A DNA stretch of 56,159 bases from Stenotrophomonas beteli (GCF_001431665.1 NZ_LLXV01000042.1:1-56159), one strand, 5' to 3'; numbered from the stretch's first letter, positions 16,836 to 38,253 are shown. Program-made: numbers and translations. The notes: generated by a model from the sequence alone, not told the origin.

Positions 16836-17852
16836 ATGAAACTGCGCCTGGCGCTGTCCGCGCTGTTGTCCCTGCCGATGCTCGCCCAGGCCGCGCCGGC
16901 GGCTTCGCCGCTGCTGGTCATCCACGGCGGTGCCGGTGTCGAGCGCAAGGATCTGTCGCCGGCCGAAGAGAAGGCCGCGCGCGAGGCACTGCGTGCCGCG
17001 CTGCTGAAGGGCCACGCCGAACTGGCCGCCGGCCGTCCGGCGCTGGCCGCGGTCACGGCGGCGATCACCGTGCTTGAGGACGATCCCACCTTCAATGCGG
17101 GAAAGGGGGCCGTGTTCACCCACGACGGCCGCAATGAGCTGGATGCCGCGGTCATGGACGGCGCCACCCTGGCCGCCGGTGCGGTGGCAGGCGTGCAGCG
17201 GGTGCGCAACCCGATCCTGCTCGCGCAGACGGTGATGCAGAAGTCCAGGCACGTGATGATGGTTGGGCAGGGCGCTGAGGCGTTCGCAGTGGAGCAGGGC
17301 ACGGCGTTGGTCGATCCGTCGTACTTCCGCACCGAAAAGCGCTGGCAGCAGCTGCAGCGTGCGTTGAAGGAAGAGGCCAGCGGCCAGGCCCATGCCGACC
17401 TGGAGACCGCAAGGCATTTCGGAACTGTCGGTGCGGTCGCCCTGGATGCGCAGGGGCAGCTCGCGGCGGGCACCTCCACCGGCGGCATGACCAACAAGCG
17501 CTATGGCCGGGTGGGCGACTCGCCGATCATCGGTGCGGGCACCTGGGCCGATGCGCGCTGCGCCGTGTCAGGCACCGGCTGGGGCGAGTACTACATCCGC
17601 ACGGCCGCAGCGTACGAGATCTGTGCACGCATGCGCTACCAGGGGCAGACCCCGGAACAGGCGGGCAAAGGCGTGATCAACGAATCGATTCCGAAGATGG
17701 GCGGCGACGGCGGCGCGATCGTGCTCGCGGCGGACGGAAAAATGGCCACGCCGTTCAACACCCAGGGCATGTATCGGGGCTGGATTGGCGCCGACGGTGT
17801 CCCTCATGTCGCAATTTTCGCCAGCGAGACCCTGCCGGTCCCCGGGCAATAA
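16836..17852 (+). CDS. iaaA: Exported isoaspartyl peptidase / L-asparaginase (Ntn-hydrolase)
   Basis: Type 2 (plant-type) asparaginase family, 338 residues, which cleaves itself before a Thr to form alpha and beta subunits. Seen: signal peptide (MKLRLALSALLSLPMLAQA), LLVIHGGAGVERKD, the segment NAGKGAVFTHDGRNELDA, the autocleavage site HFGTVGAVALD with nucleophile Thr at about residue 197, and STGGMTNKRYGRVGDSPIIGAGT in the beta subunit. The family hydrolyses beta-aspartyl dipeptides and asparagine. Behind an exported cyanophycinase-like peptidase it would finish beta-Asp-Xaa dipeptides to free amino acids. Both have signal peptides, so the pathway would be periplasmic or secreted. A GGAG ribosome-binding site precedes the start. 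Confidence 0.92.
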   Translation: MKLRLALSALLSLPMLAQAAPAASPLLVIHGGAGVERKDLSPAEEKAAREALRAALLKGHAELAAGRPALAAVTAAITVLEDDPTFNAGKGAVFTHDGRNELDAAVMDGATLAAGAVAGVQRVRNPILLAQTVMQKSRHVMMVGQGAEAFAVEQGTALVDPSYFRTEKRWQQLQRALKEEASGQAHADLETARHFGTVGAVALDAQGQLAAGTSTGGMTNKRYGRVGDSPIIGAGTWADARCAVSGTGWGEYYIRTAAAYEICARMRYQGQTPEQAGKGVINESIPKMGGDGGAIVLAADGKMATPFNTQGMYRGWIGADGVPHVAIFASETLPVPGQ

Positions 17853-17904
17853 CCTTGCGTATCAATGGGTTTGCGACAACGTGTGAAAAAGATGGAAAAA
17901 AGCG

Positions 17905-17933
17905 TTGACAGGCCTCCGTCCCATCAGCAGAAT
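17905..17933 (+). promoter_or_regulatory. Promoter of the tRNA-tuf operon
   Basis: Consensus -35 TTGACA (17905-17910), 17-nt spacer, -10 CAGAAT (17928-17933; AGAATA at 18-nt spacing is an alternative). It lies 56 nt before tRNA-Tyr and probably drives tRNA-Tyr, -Gly, -Thr and tuf. Confidence 0.75.
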
Positions 17934-17989
17934 AAGCGGCTCACCACCACACACCGCAACGCTTCGGCGGCAACGGAACGGGGTGGTAA

Positions 17990-18075
17990 GGAGGGATACC
18001 CAAGCGGCCAACGGGGGCAGACTGTAAATCTGCTGGCTTACGCCTTCGGTGGTTCGAATCCACCTCCCTCCACCA
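17990..18075 (+). tRNA. tRNA-Tyr (GTA anticodon)
   Basis: An 86-nt class II tRNA with a long variable arm. Acceptor GGAGGGA pairs with TCCCTCC, discriminator A, CCA encoded (18073-18075). The anticodon stem GCAGA/TCTGC holds loop CTGTAAA, anticodon GTA. Confidence 0.96.
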
Positions 18076-18099
18076 GTTTCACGTTGTGACATTCCCGGC

Positions 18100-18173
<74 letters not shown>

Positions 18174-18222
18174 TTGAATGAACTTTGAATATTATCGAGT
18201 TCATGTCATAATGCAAAACTCG

Positions 18223-18298
<76 letters not shown>

Positions 18299-18339
18299 TC
18301 TTCAGCATCACCTCTCAGACGAATTCGAGATAAGCAGCC

Positions 18340-19530
<1,191 letters not shown>

Positions 19531-19632
19531 GCCTGCAGTGCCGGCGGTTGCATAGCGCTGCCGGTTACGCGAATGGCGGGCCGGGAACCTCGGTCCGCCT
19601 TCGCCGTCTAAGGGAAGGCAAGTTTCAAACGT

Positions 19633-19708
<76 letters not shown>

Positions 19709-19757
19709 TCTGCCCACCTTATCCAGCGGCCTGGGCCGCTAAAGCAGACACAGCCGG

Positions 19758-20171
19758 ATGAATAGCAAGATCGAACACTCCAAGGACACCTCCGCCACGG
19801 GCGGGGATATCGTCAAGTATGTCGCCGCATCGCTGCTGGTGCTGGCCGGTCTGTTCGTCTGGTTCTGGTTCTCCGCCGACTCCGGTCGCGCCGCCCAGCT
19901 GGGTGCGTGGGGCGGTCAGTTGCGTGCGTTGGCGGTTGTGGTCGGCCTGGTTGGCGGTATCGGCGTGTTCATGCTGACCGGCAAGGGGCGCGACACCCGC
20001 GAATTCCTCTCCGAGTCGCGTTTCGAACTGCGCAAGGTGGTCTGGCCGACGCGCCAGGAAGCCATCCGCATGACCTGGGTCGTGATGGTGGTGGTAACCA
20101 TTCTCAGCCTGCTGCTGGGTGGGTTCGATTACGTCATTCAGTGGCTGGTTCAGCTGTTCCTGAGCCGCTAA
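19758..20171 (+). CDS. secE: Preprotein translocase subunit SecE
   Basis: Inner-membrane SecYEG subunit that clamps SecY. At 137 residues it is the long gammaproteobacterial form with three membrane segments: about residues 19-38 ([18 protein letters not shown]), 52-72 ([19 protein letters not shown]) and the C-terminal one around 109-135. The conserved amphipathic SecE signature [20 protein letters not shown] precedes the last segment. It is followed 10 nt later by nusG. Confidence 0.96.
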   Translation: MNSKIEHSKDTSATGGDIVKYVAASLLVLAGLFVWFWFSADSGRAAQLGAWGGQLRALAVVVGLVGGIGVFMLTGKGRDTREFLSESRFELRKVVWPTRQEAIRMTWVVMVVVTILSLLLGGFDYVIQWLVQLFLSR

Positions 20172-20181
20172 GGAGATTTGC

Positions 20182-20742
20182 ATGAAGCGTTGGTACGTCG
20201 TTCACGCCTATTCGGGCTTCGAGAAGTCGGTGGCGCAGGCTCTGCGCGATCGCATCGTCCGTGACGGCATGGAAGAGCGCTTCGGCGACGTCCTGGTCCC
20301 GACCGAAGAAGTGGTCGAGATGCGCGCTGGCCAGAAGCGCCGCTCCGAGCGCAAGTTCTTCCCGGGCTACGTGCTGGTCCAGATCGAGACCCACGAAGAA
20401 GCCGGCATCCCGCGCATCGACAACGAAAGCTGGCACTTGGTCAAGGAAACCCCGCGTGTGATGGGCTTCATCGGCGGCACCGCCGATCGTCCGTTGCCGA
20501 TCGCCGACTCCGAGGCCGAAGCCATCCTGAATCGTGTTCAGGAAGGTGTCGAGAAGCCGCGCCCGAAGGTGCTGTTCGAGCCGGGCCAGATGGTCCGCGT
20601 CACCGACGGCCCGTTCAACGATTTCAATGGCGTCGTCGAAGAAGTCAACTACGAGAAGAGCCGTCTGCGCGTCTCGGTACTGATCTTCGGTCGTGCCACG
20701 CCCGTCGAGCTCGAGTTCGGCCAGGTCGAAAAGGCCGTCTGA
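20182..20742 (+). CDS. nusG: Transcription termination/antitermination protein NusG
   Basis: NusG, 186 residues, binds RNA polymerase and links it to Rho or ribosomal S10. The NGN domain starts [20 protein letters not shown]; the C-terminal KOW domain has [21 protein letters not shown] strong ribosome-binding site AGGAG precedes the ATG. The gene is followed by a SMAG element and a terminator, so secE-nusG ends a transcription unit. Confidence 0.97.
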   Translation: MKRWYVVHAYSGFEKSVAQALRDRIVRDGMEERFGDVLVPTEEVVEMRAGQKRRSERKFFPGYVLVQIETHEEAGIPRIDNESWHLVKETPRVMGFIGGTADRPLPIADSEAEAILNRVQEGVEKPRPKVLFEPGQMVRVTDGPFNDFNGVVEEVNYEKSRLRVSVLIFGRATPVELEFGQVEKAV

Positions 20743-20749
20743 TCCAGCT

Positions 20750-20773
20750 GTAGAGTCGAGCCATGCTCGACTC
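20750..20773. repeat. SMAG-type REP monomer
   Basis: GTAG head with palindrome AGTCGAG-CCATG-CTCGACT, 7 nt after the nusG stop and just before the terminator. Confidence 0.75.
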
Positions 20774-20780
20774 CTGAACA

Positions 20781-20810
20781 GAAACCGGGCTTGGCCCGGT
20801 TTCTCTCGTT
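20781..20810 (+). terminator. Terminator after secE-nusG
   Basis: Perfect stem GAAACCGGGC (20781-20790) / GCCCGGTTTC (20794-20803) with loop TTG, followed by TCTCGTTT. Rho-independent type. Confidence 0.85.
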
Positions 20811-20843
20811 TACGTGCCGCTTCAGGCATGTGAAGGGAAAACC

Positions 20844-20852
20844 TGTTATAGT
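20844..20852 (+). promoter_or_regulatory. Extended -10 promoter for rplK-rplA
   Basis: TGTTATAGT has the extended -10 TG and a good TATAGT hexamer; the -35 region is poor. It lies between the terminator and rplK. The transcript would have a ~140-nt leader containing a hairpin at 20862-20881 (CCCGCTGG / CCAGCGGG), perhaps used in L1 or L11 feedback control. Confidence 0.55.
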
Positions 20853-20999
20853 GCGCGGCTCCCCGCTGGGAAGCCAGCGGGACGAGGCCGCCGGAAGGTG
20901 GCCTTCGGCATGATTTCAAAACGCGATGCCGGGACGCGTGATTCCCGGTCCGATGGGGAGCCTGTTGTCGAAAGGCGCTAGCACCCGGAGAGCACTCAC

Positions 21000-21428
21000 A
21001 TGGCAAAGAAAGTTGTCGGTTACATCAAGCTGCAGGTGAAGGCCGGTCAGGCCAACCCCTCGCCGCCGGTCGGTCCCGCGCTGGGTCAGCGTGGTCTGAA
21101 CATCATGGAATTCTGCAAGGCGTTCAACGCTGCCACGCAGAAGCTCGAGCCGGGTCTGCCGGTTCCGGTGATCATCACGGCCTACTCGGACCGTACGTTC
21201 ACCTTCATCACCAAGAGCACCCCGGCCACCACCCTGCTGAAGAAGGCCGCTGGCATCTCGTCGGGCTCCAAGCGCCCGAACACCGAGAAGGTCGGCAAGG
21301 TCACCCGTAAGCAGCTGGAAGAGATCGCCAAGGCGAAGGAACCGGATCTGACTGCCGCCGACCTGGACGCCGCCGTGCGTACCATCGCTGGCTCTGCCCG
21401 TTCCATGGGCCTCGTGGTGGAGGGTTAA
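21000..21428 (+). CDS. rplK: 50S ribosomal protein L11
   Basis: L11, 142 residues, forms the GTPase-associated centre with 23S rRNA and is needed for stringent RelA activation. Seen: [28 protein letters not shown] split over the N-terminal domain, and the C-terminal rRNA-binding domain with KTPNT-like [21 protein letters not shown] precedes the start; rplA follows 4 nt after the stop. Confidence 0.98.
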   Translation: MAKKVVGYIKLQVKAGQANPSPPVGPALGQRGLNIMEFCKAFNAATQKLEPGLPVPVIITAYSDRTFTFITKSTPATTLLKKAAGISSGSKRPNTEKVGKVTRKQLEEIAKAKEPDLTAADLDAAVRTIAGSARSMGLVVEG

Positions 21429-21432
21429 TAAG

Positions 21433-22131
21433 ATGGCACAGACCAAGCGTGAGAAGGCCATCAAGGCCGCCGTCGTTCCGGGCAAGGCATACGCCTTCGA
21501 GGACGCGATCAACATCCTGAAGAGCGCCACCAAGGCCAAGTTCGTCGAGTCGATCGACGTTGCCGTGCGCCTGGGCGTCGATGCGAAGAAGTCCGACCAG
21601 CAGGTCCGTGGCTCCACCGTGCTGCCGGCCGGTACCGGCAAGTCGGTCCGCGTTGCCGTGTTCGCTCCGGCCGGTGCCAAGGCTGACGAAGCCCTGGCCG
21701 CTGGCGCCGAAGCCGTCGGTATGGATGACTTGGCCGAGAAGATGCAGGCCGGCGATCTGAACTACGACGTCGTCATCGCGACCCCGGACGCCATGCGCGT
21801 CGTCGGTAAGCTGGGCACCGTGCTGGGCCCGCGCGGCCTGATGCCGAACCCGAAGGTCGGCACCGTTTCCCCGAACCCGGGTGAAGCCGTGAAGAACGCC
21901 AAGTCGGGTCAGGTCCGTTACCGCACCGACAAGGCCGGCATCATCCACTGCACCATCGGCAAGGCCGACTTCGCCGAAGACGCGCTGAAGTCGAACCTGA
22001 CCGCGCTGCTGCTGGACCTGATCAAGGCCAAGCCGGCCACCTCGAAGGGCACCTACCTGCAGAAGGTTTCGGTCAGCTCGACGATGGGCCCGGGCGTCAC
22101 CGTCGACCAGTCGTCGCTGACCCTGAAGTAA
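21433..22131 (+). CDS. rplA: 50S ribosomal protein L1
   Basis: L1, 232 residues, builds the mobile L1 stalk at the E site and in E. coli represses its own rplKA mRNA. Characteristic segments: [32 protein letters not shown], and [15 protein letters not shown]. It directly follows rplK and is followed by a 383-nt regulatory gap. Confidence 0.98.
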   Translation: MAQTKREKAIKAAVVPGKAYAFEDAINILKSATKAKFVESIDVAVRLGVDAKKSDQQVRGSTVLPAGTGKSVRVAVFAPAGAKADEALAAGAEAVGMDDLAEKMQAGDLNYDVVIATPDAMRVVGKLGTVLGPRGLMPNPKVGTVSPNPGEAVKNAKSGQVRYRTDKAGIIHCTIGKADFAEDALKSNLTALLLDLIKAKPATSKGTYLQKVSVSSTMGPGVTVDQSSLTLK

Positions 22132-22514
22132 TTGTTTGAAGCGGTCACGGTGCCCCGGGTGCCGTGACCGTGACATTTGAAGGCATCGCTGGCAGTGCAT
22201 CGCCGGTGGTAGCCGTCAAAGACCGCAGGCGCGGTCGTGGCAATACCGGCGACGGGCACGGAAGCTCGATCTGGCAAGGAGTCGCCGCCGGAGCAGTCAT
22301 GAGCGCTTAATCGATTCCCCGGAATCACCCTGCGTAGATGGTGCCCTTCTGGAGTTTTTCTGGTTCACGCATGTCTGGGATTTCCCTGATTGCCTCCAGG
22401 TCTGGAACGGCCCACCCCCGGAACATCATCCCGATGTTCCCGGCGTCCAGGACGGATGCCGCACAGGACCGCACACGGCAGGAGCCGTAAGCGGAGTTCA
22501 ATAGGAGGAGTGCA
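22132..22514 (+). promoter_or_regulatory. rplA-rplJ gap: hairpin and rplJ leader
   Basis: 383 nt without a gene. A 9-bp stem CGGTCACGG / CCGTGACCG at 22142-22170 lies just after rplA and may attenuate or terminate. The rest is a long rplJ leader ending in a very strong Shine-Dalgarno (AGGAGG near 22503). In many bacteria L10-(L7/L12)4 binds such a leader to repress rplJL; I infer the same here from position and have not matched the binding fold. Confidence 0.5.
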
Positions 22515-23051
22515 ATGGCTCTCAATCTGTCCCAGAAGCAAGAAGTAGTCGCCGAGCTGGCAGACGTCGCCGCCAAGGCCCACTCCTTGATCGCAGCCGA
22601 ATACGCTGGCACCACGGTCGCCCAGATGACCGCGATGCGCAAGCAGGCTCGTGAAACCGGTGTTTTCTTGAAGGTTGTCAAGAACACCCTGGCTTCGCGC
22701 GCCGTTGAAGGCACCGAGTTCGCAGTCGCCCAGGACCAGATGGTTGGTCCGCTGCTGTACGCGTTCTCGCTCGAGGAGCCCGGCGCTGCCGGTCGCCTGA
22801 TCAAGGAAGCCGCCAAGGGCAACGACAAGCTGAAGGCTAAGGTCGTCGCCATCGGTGGCGAAGTGTTCCCGGCAAGCCACGTTGACGTGCTGGCCTCGCT
22901 GCCGACCCGCGATCAGGCCCTGGCCATGCTGGCCCGCGTCCTGACCGAGCCGGTCACGATGTTCGCCCGCGCGATCAAGGCTGTTGGCGAGAAGCAGGGG
23001 GGTGGCGACGTCGCCGCCGACGCTGCCGAGCCGGCCGCCGAGACCGCCTGA
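22515..23051 (+). CDS. rplJ: 50S ribosomal protein L10
   Basis: L10, 178 residues, base of the ribosomal stalk that carries L7/L12 dimers. N-terminal [21 protein letters not shown] and [16 protein letters not shown] are the family rRNA-binding part; the C-terminal helix binds L7/L12, and the Ala-rich tail ([12 protein letters not shown]) is unstructured. Preceded by AATAGGAGGAG, one of the strongest ribosome-binding sites in the window. Confidence 0.98.
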
Positions 23052-23114
23052 GTTTCGACTTACCGTGGTTCCTGACGGAACCTCAACCCAGAAAATCATC
23101 CAAAGGTATTTATC

Positions 23115-23483
23115 ATGTCCCTTACCAACGAACAGATCGTCGACGCCATCGCCGAGAAGTCCCTGATGGAAGTGATGGAGCTGGTCAAGGCCATCGAAGA
23201 GAAGTTCGGCGTCTCCGCCGCTGCTCCGGTTGCCGTGGCTGCTGCCGCCGGCCCGGCTGCTGCTGTTGAAGAGCAGACCGAATTCACCGTCACCCTGAAG
23301 ACTGCCGGCGAGAAGAAGGTCGAAGTCATCAAGGCCGTCCGCGCCATCACCGGCCTGGGCCTGAAGGAAGCGAAGGACCTGGCCGAAGCCGGTGGCGTCC
23401 TGAAGGAAGCCGCTTCGAAGGACGAAGCCGAGAAGATGAAGAAGGACCTGGAAGCTGCTGGCGCGACTGTCGAAGTCAAGTAA
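23115..23483 (+). CDS. rplL: 50S ribosomal protein L7/L12
   Basis: L7/L12, 122 residues, multicopy stalk protein that recruits translation GTPases. N-terminal dimerisation domain ([20 protein letters not shown]), Ala/Pro hinge ([19 protein letters not shown]), C-terminal globular domain ([15 protein letters not shown]). It is 63 nt after rplJ with its own AAAGG site. High copy need is usually met by efficient translation. Confidence 0.98.
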   Translation: MSLTNEQIVDAIAEKSLMEVMELVKAIEEKFGVSAAAPVAVAAAAGPAAAVEEQTEFTVTLKTAGEKKVEVIKAVRAITGLGLKEAKDLAEAGGVLKEAASKDEAEKMKKDLEAAGATVEVK

Positions 23484-23526
23484 GCACTTCCCTTGCATCG
23501 TCATCGATTCACGGCGATGCAGCCAA

Positions 23527-23553
23527 GGCTGGGGGCGTAAGCCCCCGGCCTTT
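23527..23553 (+). terminator. Attenuator between rplL and rpoB
   Basis: GGCTGGGGGC / GCCCCCGGCC (10 bp, one G-U) with loop GTAA, followed by only TTT. The short T-run suits partial termination, as known for the rplL-rpoB attenuator in E. coli, which lets more ribosomal protein than polymerase be made. Confidence 0.65.
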
Positions 23554-23572
23554 GGTCGTTGTTGCGGTACCG

Positions 23573-23595
23573 GTAGGGTCGACTGTTAGTCGACT
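23573..23595. repeat. SMAG-type REP monomer
   Basis: GTAG head and palindrome GTCGACTGTTAGTCGAC, close to the arms of the 1.0-kb SMAG dimer. It lies in the rplL-rpoB gap, after the attenuator. Confidence 0.8.
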
Positions 23596-23692
23596 GTTTC
23601 AAAAGCAGGAAAAAGCCCAACACGGGCTGCGGTCAGACCCCGGCAGGCCAGCGCAGAGCGCGGCAGCGGGGGAGTGGATGCAGACGAGTTGG

Positions 23693-23751
23693 CAGTTGGA
23701 AGTAGCGGGAGAAGGCGTGCTGGTGCCGGCAATACCAGCGACTTCCAACTG
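23693..23751 (+). promoter_or_regulatory. Long two-tier hairpin upstream of rpoB
   Basis: Outer arms CAGTTGGAAGT (23693-23703) and ACTTCCAACTG (23741-23751) pair perfectly; inside, GCTGGT (23719-23724) pairs with ACCAGC (23734-23739). It resembles an RNase III processing hairpin. In E. coli RNase III cuts between rplL and rpoB, so a like role is inferred. Confidence 0.5.
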
Positions 23752-23813
23752 ACAATTTCAAGTTCCCTTCAGGGTCGTGGACGCACGGCCCGCACAACAA
23801 GGTGGAAGACCTC

Positions 23814-27968
<4,155 letters not shown>

Positions 27969-27975
27969 TCCATGC

Positions 27976-28001
27976 CGGCGCGGCGGTCCGCCGCCGCGCC
28001 G
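27976..28001 (+). promoter_or_regulatory. Hairpin between rpoB and rpoC
   Basis: CGGCGCGGCGG and CCGCCGCGCCG form an 11-bp perfect GC-rich stem with loop TCCG, 7 nt after rpoB. There is no T-tract. It may stabilise the upstream mRNA or mark a processing site. Confidence 0.5.
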
Positions 28002-28055
28002 CTGGCAGTGAACTGAAAGCCCATCGACACAGCATTCCTCCTTCTGGAGAACACC

Positions 28056-32279
<4,224 letters not shown>

Positions 32280-32286
32280 GGTATCC

Positions 32287-32308
32287 GGTCCGGCCGCAAG
32301 GCCGGGCC
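32287..32308 (+). terminator. Hairpin after rpoC
   Basis: GGTCCGGCC / GGCCGGGCC with a GCAA tetraloop, 7 nt after the rpoC stop. No T-run follows, so it may be a weak terminator or a 3' stabiliser before the next promoter. Confidence 0.45.
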
Positions 32309-32442
32309 ACCCCATCGGTGCATTGATGGGATTGGGAAAGGGCAGGGCGGATCGTCCGCGATCCACCCCGCCAACCTGAACGGGGTACACGGAGGCCCCC
32401 CAGTAACGTTCCGGGATCAGGAACGGGCTTGACAGGAGGCGT

Positions 32443-32472
32443 TTGACTGCTTTCCTGGCAGGTTGCTACAAT
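32443..32472 (+). promoter_or_regulatory. Promoter of the rpsL (str) operon
   Basis: -35 TTGACT (32443-32448), 18-nt spacer, -10 TACAAT (32467-32472). It lies in the 284-nt rpoC-rpsL gap and should drive rpsL, rpsG, fusA and the second tuf. Confidence 0.7.
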
Positions 32473-32482
32473 CGTCTGTCTC

Positions 32483-32506
32483 AGCAGGCCAAAATTTCGG
32501 CCTGCT
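32483..32506 (+). promoter_or_regulatory. 5' leader hairpin of the rpsL operon
   Basis: AGCAGGCC / GGCCTGCT with loop AAAATTTC, starting about 11 nt after the -10 element, so at or next to the 5' end of the transcript. It is followed by TTAACATTT, so it could attenuate transcription or protect the 5' end. Confidence 0.5.
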
Positions 32507-32563
32507 TTAACATTTCCGCATCTCTGGTCGGATTTTCCGGCCACCAATCAGAAGAACCTACTG

Positions 32564-32938
32564 ATGGCGACGATCAACCAGCTGGTCCGCAAGCCGCGGC
32601 AAGCGACCACCTACAAGAGTGCCTCGCCGGCGCTCGACAAGTGCCCGCAGCGCCGTGGCGTCTGCACCCGTGTCTACACCACCACTCCGAAGAAGCCGAA
32701 CTCGGCTCTGCGCAAGGTTGCCAAGGTCCGCCTGACCAACCAGGAAGAAGTGATTTCCTACATCGGTGGTGAAGGCCACAACCTGCAGGAGCACTCCGTG
32801 GTCCTGATCCGCGGCGGTCGCGTCAAGGACCTGCCGGGTGTGCGTTACCACACCGTTCGTGGCTCGCTCGACGCCGCCGGCGTTGCCAAGCGTCGCCAGG
32901 CCCGTTCCAAGTACGGCGCCAAGCGTCCGAAGGCATAA
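32564..32938 (+). CDS. rpsL: 30S ribosomal protein S12
   Basis: S12, 124 residues, at the decoding centre. The [11 protein letters not shown] loop (Lys43 and Lys44 counting Met) and [17 protein letters not shown] (Lys88) are wild type, so no streptomycin-resistance change is seen at the classic sites. It opens the rpsL-rpsG-fusA-tuf operon and is followed 12 nt later by rpsG. Confidence 0.98.
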
Positions 32939-32950
32939 GGAGAGAGCACA

Positions 32951-33424
32951 ATGTCGCGTAAGGGTAATACTCCGCAGCGTTCCGTCCTGCCCGATCCGAA
33001 GCACGGAAGCGAAACCATCGCCCGCTTCATCAACATGGTCATGCAGAGCGGCAAGAAGTCCGTCGCCGAAAAGATCGTGTACGGCGCCATGGACGTGATC
33101 ACCGAGAAGAACAGCAGCGCCAACGCCATTGAACTGGTGCAGAAGGCGCTGGACAACGTCGCTCCGGCGGTCGAAGTCAAGTCGCGCCGCGTCGGTGGTG
33201 CCACCTACCAGGTGCCGGTCGAAGTGCGCTCGTCGCGCAAGATGGCTCTGGCCATGCGCTGGCTGATCGACTCCGCGCGCAAGCGTGGTGAGAACACCAT
33301 GCCGAAGAAGCTGGCTGCTGAACTGATCGACGCCTCGGAAAACCGTGGCGGCGCCATCAAGAAGCGCGAAGAAACCCACCGCATGGCCGAAGCCAACAAG
33401 GCATTCGCCCACTACCGCTGGTGA
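32951..33424 (+). CDS. rpsG: 30S ribosomal protein S7
   Basis: S7, 157 residues, nucleates assembly of the 30S head and lines the E site. Seen: [37 protein letters not shown] and the C-terminal [15 protein letters not shown] with a [15 protein letters not shown] end. Ribosome-binding site AAGGAGAG. In E. coli S7 represses this operon by binding between rpsL and rpsG; here that gap is only 12 nt. Confidence 0.98.
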   Translation: MSRKGNTPQRSVLPDPKHGSETIARFINMVMQSGKKSVAEKIVYGAMDVITEKNSSANAIELVQKALDNVAPAVEVKSRRVGGATYQVPVEVRSSRKMALAMRWLIDSARKRGENTMPKKLAAELIDASENRGGAIKKREETHRMAEANKAFAHYRW

Positions 33425-33450
33425 GTTTGACGGCCTTGTAAAACAGGCAG

Positions 33451-33473
33451 GGCAGCACCATTACGGTGCTGCC
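33451..33473 (+). promoter_or_regulatory. Hairpin between rpsG and fusA
   Basis: GGCAGCACC / GGTGCTGCC, 9-bp stem with loop ATTAC, in the 138-nt rpsG-fusA gap. A second stem GCCGCC/GGCGGC with GCAA loop lies near 33507-33522. No T-tract follows either. Confidence 0.5.
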
Positions 33474-33562
33474 TCGCGGCCCCAGAAGGGCTGCGCCAAT
33501 CCGAAGGCCGCCGCAAGGCGGCGTTCGGCCATCCGAATTCCAAGAAATCTGAGAGGCTCCCC

Positions 33563-35704
<2,142 letters not shown>

Positions 35705-35756
35705 GCCTCGCTCAGCCTCTCTTGAAACCACTTACGAACAATCAAGGTATAGAACA

Positions 35757-36947
<1,191 letters not shown>

Positions 36948-36961
36948 TCTGGTAGTATCTG

Positions 36962-36995
36962 CGCCCCGATGTTGCCTGGGTAGGGCATCGGGGCG
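36962..36995 (+). terminator. Hairpin after tuf copy 2
   Basis: CGCCCCGATG / CATCGGGGCG, 10-bp perfect stem with a 14-nt loop, 14 nt after the tuf stop. It is followed by TATCAAAT rather than a T-run, so termination may be partial. Confidence 0.5.
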
Positions 36996-37085
36996 TATCA
37001 AATGGGAAAGCAGGCACAGGATGTGCCTTGTGTTCCCCGGACCAGGAAGGGTCAATGCCATTCAGGCGGCGTCAACAGGCGACTG

Positions 37086-37114
37086 TTGACAGCTGCCTTG
37101 TGTGCCATTATGCT
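37086..37114 (+). promoter_or_regulatory. Promoter of the S10 operon
   Basis: Consensus -35 TTGACA (37086-37091), exactly 17 nt, -10 TATGCT (37109-37114). It lies in the 332-nt tuf-rpsJ gap, otherwise free of genes; the transcript would have a leader of about 160 nt. In E. coli L4 controls this operon through its leader; no clear equivalent fold was identified here. Confidence 0.75.
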
Positions 37115-37279
37115 TCTACGTCTGGGCAGGCCTGGGAACGGGTCTGCCTACGTTTTTGAGGTCTACGGATTGACCTTGTCGGCCTGCAGGAGTGCGGGCC
37201 GTCCGTATTCAGGAATTTCATGGGGCAAAGCAACCCAGAGGCTTTGTCTGTCGCTCTTTTAACGAAGGAACCTACCGCC

Positions 37280-37591
37280 ATGGCGGACCAAAAGATCCGG
37301 ATCCGGCTGAAAGCGTTCGATCATCGTCTGATCGACCGTTCGGCCAGCGAGATCGTTGAAACGGCAAAGCGGACCGGCGCGCAAGTGCGTGGCCCGATCC
37401 CGCTGCCGACCAAGATCGAGCGTTACACCGTTCTCGTCTCCCCGCACGTCGACAAGGACGCGCGTGACCAGTACGAGACCCGCACGCACAAGCGCGTGCT
37501 CGATATCGTTGACCCGAATGACAAGACCGTGGACGCGCTGATGAAGCTCGAACTGGCTGCCGGCGTCGACGTTCAGATCAAGCTGACCTGA
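37280..37591 (+). CDS. rpsJ: 30S ribosomal protein S10
   Basis: S10 (NusE), 103 residues, 30S head protein and NusG/NusB partner in antitermination. Sequence [20 protein letters not shown] and [20 protein letters not shown] are diagnostic. I start at 37280 ([11 protein letters not shown]) after AAGGAA; an in-frame start at 37220 would add 20 non-family residues. First gene of the S10 cluster. Confidence 0.98.
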
Positions 37592-37602
37592 GGACTACGA
37601 CC

Positions 37603-38253
37603 ATGACGAAGAAGTATTCGTTGGGCTTCGTGGGCCGCAAGGCCGGCATGAGCCGCGTGTTCACCGAAGATGGTCGTTCCATCCCGGTGACCCTGATCGA
37701 AGCAACCCCGAACCGCATCGCGCAGATCAAGACCGTCGAAACCGACGGCTACAGCGCCGTGCAGGTGACCGTCGGCGCGCGTCGCGCTGCCCTGGTCAAC
37801 AAGCCGGAAGCCGGCCACTTCGCCAAGGCGAAGGTGGAAGCGGGTCGTGGCCTGTGGGAATTCCGCGTTGAAGACGCGCAGCTCGGCGATTTCGCCGTTG
37901 GCGGCGAAGTCAAGGCGGACATCTTCGAAGTCGGCCAGATCGTCGACGTCCAGGGTGTCACCAAGGGTAAGGGCTTCCAGGGCACCATCAAGCGCCACAA
38001 CTTCCGTATGGGCGATGCAACCCACGGTAACTCGCTGTCGCATCGCGCGCCGGGTTCGCTGGGTCAGCGCCAGACCCCGGGTCGCGTTTTCCCGGGCAAG
38101 AAGATGTCGGGCCACATGGGCGCGGTGCAGCAGAGCACCCAGAACCTGGAAGTGGTCAAGGTCGACGTCGAGCGCGGTCTGATTGCGGTTCGCGGCGCCG
38201 TTCCGGGCGCGGCGGGTGGCGATGTGATCGTCCGTCCGGCGAGCAAGGCATAA
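37603..38253 (+). CDS. rplC: 50S ribosomal protein L3
   Basis: L3, 216 residues, early 23S assembly protein reaching the peptidyl-transferase centre. Seen: [18 protein letters not shown] at the N-terminus and the extended loop [19 protein letters not shown] with [20 protein letters not shown]. It lies 11 nt after rpsJ with AGGA upstream. Confidence 0.98.

Noticed and set aside
17862..18092. Minus-strand frame with RWIRTTEGVSQQIYSLPP
   Set aside because: It is the antisense of tRNA-Tyr; this peptide type is a well-known false protein in databases.
37002..37262. Plus-strand frame of 86 codons between tuf and rpsJ
   Set aside because: It overlaps the S10 promoter and leader, lacks a ribosome-binding site and resembles no family.
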